Shown here in pieces: positions 61,409 to 64,000 of a stretch of DNA of 64,000 nt (the stretch's first letter is position 1; every line of letters starts with the position of its first letter). The notes under the pieces were generated by a model that saw only the letters and a list, made by a program, of their open reading frames with translations, searched no databases and was not told where the DNA came from. The translations under genes were made by a program, and so were the position numbers. Location: contig NZ_JBEFDG010000053.1 in NCBI RefSeq assembly GCF_040137905.1, positions 17,758 through 81,757 on the forward strand. Direction: 5' to 3'. Source of the stretch: Corticimicrobacter sp040137905 (GTDB lineage: Bacteria > Pseudomonadota > Gammaproteobacteria > Burkholderiales > Burkholderiaceae_B).

Positions 61409-62869
61409 ATGCTTTCGCTAAAGAACCCACAACTCCTGCGTCAACAGGCCTATATCAATGGCCAGTGGATCGATGCTGACCAGGGCAATACCGTCGAAGT
61501 CCGCAACCCGGCCACCGGCGAAGTCGTCGCCCACGTGCCCCGCATGGGCCAGGCCGAGACACGCCGGGCCATCGAAGCGGCCAATGCCGCCTGGCCAGCC
61601 TGGCGGCGCCTGACCGCCAAGGCGCGCTGCGCCATCCTGCGCCGCTGGTATGAATTGATGCTGGCCAATGCCGATGACCTGGCGGCCATCATGACGGCAG
61701 AGCAAGGCAAACCGCTGGCCGAAGCGCGTGGCGAGATCGTCTACGCCGCCTCATTCCTGGAATGGTTTGCCGAGGAAGGCAAGCGCGTGCAGGGCGACAC
61801 CCTGGCCACGCCAGCAGCCGACCGTCGCCTGATCGTCGTCAAGGAGCCCATCGGGGTCTGCGCCGCGATCACACCGTGGAATTTCCCCTCCGCCATGATC
61901 ACCCGCAAGGCCGGGCCGGCGCTGGCTGCCGGCTGCCCGATGGTGCTCAAGCCGGCCGAGGCCACGCCGCTGTCGGCGCTCGCGCTGGCCGTGCTGGGCG
62001 AGGAAGCCGGCATCCCGGCCGGGATTTTCAGCGTCGTCACCGGCGAGGCCCGTGCCATCGGCGGCGAGATGACCTCCAACCCGACCGTGCGCAAGCTGAC
62101 CTTTACCGGCTCCACCGAAGTCGGTCGCCTGCTGTTCCGCCAGAGTGCCGACACGATCAAGAAGCTGTCGCTCGAACTGGGCGGCAACGCGCCGTTCATC
62201 GTGTTCGACGATGCCGACCTGGATGCCGCCGTCGAGGGAGCCATTGCTTCCAAGTACCGCAATGCCGGCCAGACCTGCGTCTGCGCCAACCGCCTGTATG
62301 TGCAGGATGGCGTGTACGACGCCTTTGCCGAAAAACTCGCCGCTGCCGTCGGCAAGCTGCGGGTGGGCAACGGGACCGACAAGGGTGTCGACCTGGGACC
62401 GCTGATCGACGATGCCGCCCTGGCCAAGGTGCAGGAACACATCGAGGATGCCGTCGCCAAGGGCGGCAAGGTGCTGGTCGGCGGCAAGCCGCACGCACTG
62501 GGCCATTCCTTTTTCGAGCCGACCGTGGTGGTGGGTGCCACCCCCGAGATGCGCGTGGCCCGCGAGGAAACCTTCGGCCCGCTGGCCCCGCTGTTCCGCT
62601 TCAAGACCGATGAAGATGTGATCGCCATGGCCAACGATACCGAGTTCGGTCTCGCCAGCTATTTCTACAGCAACAACATCCAGCGCGTCTGGCGCGTGGC
62701 CGAAGCACTCGAATACGGCATGGTCGGCATCAACACCGGCCTGATCTCGAACGAGGTCGCGCCCTTCGGCGGTGTCAAGCAGTCGGGCCTGGGCCGCGAG
62801 GGCTCGCGCTATGGCATGGACGACTACCTGGTGGTCAAGTATCTGTGCCTGGGCGGCATGGGTGCCTGA
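61409..62869 (+). CDS. gabD: Succinate-semialdehyde dehydrogenase [NAD(P)+]
   Basis: A 486-residue aldehyde dehydrogenase with ITPWNFPSAMITRK, the glutamate motif ELGGNAPF and the catalytic cysteine Cys290 in GQTCVCANR; the CxC pair is typical of GabD. It oxidises the succinate semialdehyde made by GabT to succinate. ATG 61409 has an AGAGGA site; an upstream TTG in frame is less likely. It is the last gene of the gabT-transporter-gabD run. Confidence 0.92.
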   Translation: MLSLKNPQLLRQQAYINGQWIDADQGNTVEVRNPATGEVVAHVPRMGQAETRRAIEAANAAWPAWRRLTAKARCAILRRWYELMLANADDLAAIMTAEQGKPLAEARGEIVYAASFLEWFAEEGKRVQGDTLATPAADRRLIVVKEPIGVCAAITPWNFPSAMITRKAGPALAAGCPMVLKPAEATPLSALALAVLGEEAGIPAGIFSVVTGEARAIGGEMTSNPTVRKLTFTGSTEVGRLLFRQSADTIKKLSLELGGNAPFIVFDDADLDAAVEGAIASKYRNAGQTCVCANRLYVQDGVYDAFAEKLAAAVGKLRVGNGTDKGVDLGPLIDDAALAKVQEHIEDAVAKGGKVLVGGKPHALGHSFFEPTVVVGATPEMRVAREETFGPLAPLFRFKTDEDVIAMANDTEFGLASYFYSNNIQRVWRVAEALEYGMVGINTGLISNEVAPFGGVKQSGLGREGSRYGMDDYLVVKYLCLGGMGA

Positions 62870-62956
62870 AGATAAGCAACCATGCGGCTGCCAGACCACA
62901 GCCCAGGCAGCCGCATGAGAATCTGAACCCATATCCGGGTTCTCATCCAAAAAACA

Positions 62957-63036
62957 CCCCCACGCTTGTCGCTGCGCGCCGGCGCTGCCTCCCAGGGGGG
63001 CGCTTTTTGTCTTGGGGCGGCCCGGTGACAAAAAAA
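62957..63036 (+). repeat. Dispersed intergenic repeat, copy 2
   Basis: A roughly 80-bp element beginning CCCCCACGCTTGTCGCTGCG, with CTCCCAGGGGGGCGC in the middle and TTTGTCTTGGGGCGGCCCGG near its end, then ACAAAAAAA. It is a diverged copy of 27343-27420. It lies between the ends of the convergent gabD and TonB-receptor genes and leads straight into a terminator. Confidence 0.7.
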
Positions 63037-63069
63037 GCGATCCTGCCACACGGCCAGGATCGCTTTTTT
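63031..63069. terminator. Bidirectional intrinsic terminator between gabD and the TonB receptor gene
   Basis: An A run and GCGATCCTG (63037-63045) pair with CAGGATCGC (63055-63063) and a following T run, giving a 15-bp stem with a nine-base loop. It can serve both convergent genes. Confidence 0.88.
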
Positions 63070-63085
63070 CATGGGGTCATGCCGA

Positions 63086-64000
63086 TCAGAACTCGATGCC
63101 CATCGTAGCCACCACATGCCGGCCCGGCTCGGGCAGGTAGCCGCCCGGTGCAGGCGTATAGCTGCGGTCAAACAGGTTGCGCAGACTGAGCGTGGCGTTG
63201 TAGGTCAGGGTGGAGGTTTTCTTCTGCAGTCCCACCGTCAGGTTGGCAACACTCCAGCCGGAGCGGTACTCACTGCCCGAAGCCACACCCGTCAGGTCGT
63301 TGACGATTTCCGAGTGTGCGCCACGCGACGTGACCAGTTGCCCGTCGGCAAACAGGTTGCTGCCATCCTGCAGGTTGGTTTCCCATTTCAGGCCCAGCGT
63401 ACCCCAGGCCGAAGGCACACCGTTGTCCGTGGTCGAGAACCCGCGCTTGATGGTTTTGTAGCGCAGCAGGCTGAGATTGGCATAGGGCGTGAAGCCGGTC
63501 CCGTCGATGGCATAGCTGACGGCCAGTTCGGCACCATAGCTGCGGGTCTTGTCATCGTTCTGGTTCTGCATCTCGACGCCACCTGGCCCACGACGCAGCG
63601 TCACCATCCGGATGCCATCACGGATGTCGCTGTAGAACAGGCTGAGATCGGCGTCCAGGTTGCCATTGTTGTAGCGGGCACCAATTTCGTAGTTATTGGA
63701 TTTTTCCGCCTTCAGGTCCGGATTGGGCAGGACGTGACGGTTCCCGTTGCTGGAGCCCATGTAGCTGATATACATGTTGGGATTGCGAAAGCCCTGCGAG
63801 AACAGGGCGCGCAACTGGGTATTTTCAATTCCGGAATACACCACCCCCAGGCTGGCGACAGGACGGCTGGTGCTGCTGCTGTTGGTGCGATCGGGATAGC
63901 GGTCAGACCTGTCGAGTTCGACACGCGTCCAGGTATTGCGCAACCCTGCCGTCAGCACGGTATTGTCTGTCAGGCTCCATTCATCCTGTACGAAAAGCGC
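63086..64000 (-). CDS. TonB-dependent outer-membrane receptor, C-terminal part (partial, runs off right edge)
   Basis: The minus-strand frame is open from the stop at 63086 to the window edge, giving 304 residues. It is the C-terminal half of a 22-strand barrel with many alternating aromatic strands, the block FSQGFRNPNMYISYM, the LKAEKSNNYEIGARY block that is a hallmark of TonB receptors, and a C-terminal aromatic residue (MGIEF). The FRNPN and LKPE-type pattern resembles haem or haemoglobin receptors, but ferric-siderophore receptors share it. The plug domain and TonB box lie outside the window. No link to the siderophore genes 54 kb away is shown. Confidence 0.87.
   Translation of the reverse strand, partial: ALFVQDEWSLTDNTVLTAGLRNTWTRVELDRSDRYPDRTNSSSTSRPVASLGVVYSGIENTQLRALFSQGFRNPNMYISYMGSSNGNRHVLPNPDLKAEKSNNYEIGARYNNGNLDADLSLFYSDIRDGIRMVTLRRGPGGVEMQNQNDDKTRSYGAELAVSYAIDGTGFTPYANLSLLRYKTIKRGFSTTDNGVPSAWGTLGLKWETNLQDGSNLFADGQLVTSRGAHSEIVNDLTGVASGSEYRSGWSVANLTVGLQKKTSTLTYNATLSLRNLFDRSYTPAPGGYLPEPGRHVVATMGIEF

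Noticed and set aside
1..64000. tRNA, rRNA, CRISPR, insertion sequence, integrase or toxin-antitoxin genes
   Set aside because: No cloverleaf with CCA-ready ends, rRNA core, regular spacer array, transposase or integrase motif was seen in the gaps or frames; a covariance-model and profile search would be decisive.
2..64000. A functional link between the left-edge siderophore locus and the right-edge TonB receptor
   Set aside because: They are over 50 kb apart, separated by housekeeping genes, and the receptor's closest type (haem or siderophore) is unresolved.

Overview
The window is a GC-rich stretch of a proteobacterial chromosome. Gene content and order point to the Betaproteobacteria, order Burkholderiales, most likely family Alcaligenaceae: the runs kdsD-kdsC-lptC-lptA-lptB-hpf-ptsN-hprK-rapZ, gpmA-envC-ctpA-moeB, secB-gpsA-trmL and def/fmt...rsmB-DUF4390-ntrY-ntrX-trkA-trkH are conserved housekeeping blocks of that group. 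I cannot name a genus. Coding density is very high. No gap reaches 300 bp; the largest are about 240 bp (metN/argB), 217 bp (regulator/gabT) and 216 bp (gabD/TonB receptor). I saw no tRNA, rRNA, CRISPR array, insertion sequence or prophage gene.

Layout. (1) 1-9493, all minus strand: a catechol-siderophore locus. It encodes an iron-siderophore-type periplasmic binding protein, a cytosolic siderophore esterase, a complete branched-chain-amino-acid-type (HAAT/LIV) ABC importer, a 2,3-dihydroxybenzoate-AMP ligase, a free-standing aryl carrier protein and the start of an NRPS that runs off the left edge. The LIV-type importer inside a siderophore locus is the most unusual feature. (2) 9550-18777: LPS (Kdo and Lpt) genes, ribosome hibernation factor, PTS-Ntr/HPr-kinase genes, rapZ, rlpA, rsmI and yraN. 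The usual rpoN gene between lptB and hpf is missing. (3) 18809-25445: an exported molybdenum hydroxylase (three-haem cytochrome c, 2Fe-2S subunit, Tat-exported Moco subunit) with its maturation genes mocA and xdhC. (4) 25504-27294: diaA/gmhA, a BON lipoprotein and a TlpA-like thioredoxin. (5) 27471-29972: the metNIQ methionine importer. (6) 30216-33651: argB, a HAD nucleotidase and a DASS-type carboxylate transporter. (7) 33642-38199: moeB, ctpA, envC, gpmA. (8) 38360-42879: rhodanese, grxC, secB, gpsA, trmL, comF and a bioC-like gene. (9) 42898-50813: trkH, trkA, an NtrX-like regulator without an AAA+ domain, an NtrY-like kinase, a DUF4390 protein and rsmB. (10) 50881-53748: SirB2, a small MscS channel, fmt and def. 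(11) 53796-62869: a MocR/GabR-type regulator divergent from gabT, a Pot-type ABC importer and gabD, which together form a GABA/polyamine uptake and catabolism locus. (12) 63086-64000: the C-terminal part of a TonB-dependent outer-membrane receptor.

Within region 1 the genes make chemical sense together: the ligase charges the aryl carrier protein with a catechol acid, the NRPS condenses it, and the binding protein and esterase recover iron from the returned siderophore. No FecCD/BtuCD-type permease lies in the window, so the LIV-type importer is the only inner-membrane transporter next to them. Regions 2 and 9 may tell one story: an NtrX without its sigma-54 contact domain and an rpoN missing from its usual place fit a lineage that has lost or moved sigma-54 control. 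Two diverged copies of a dispersed intergenic element, each leading straight into an intrinsic terminator, close convergent gene pairs at about 27.4 kb and 63.0 kb.
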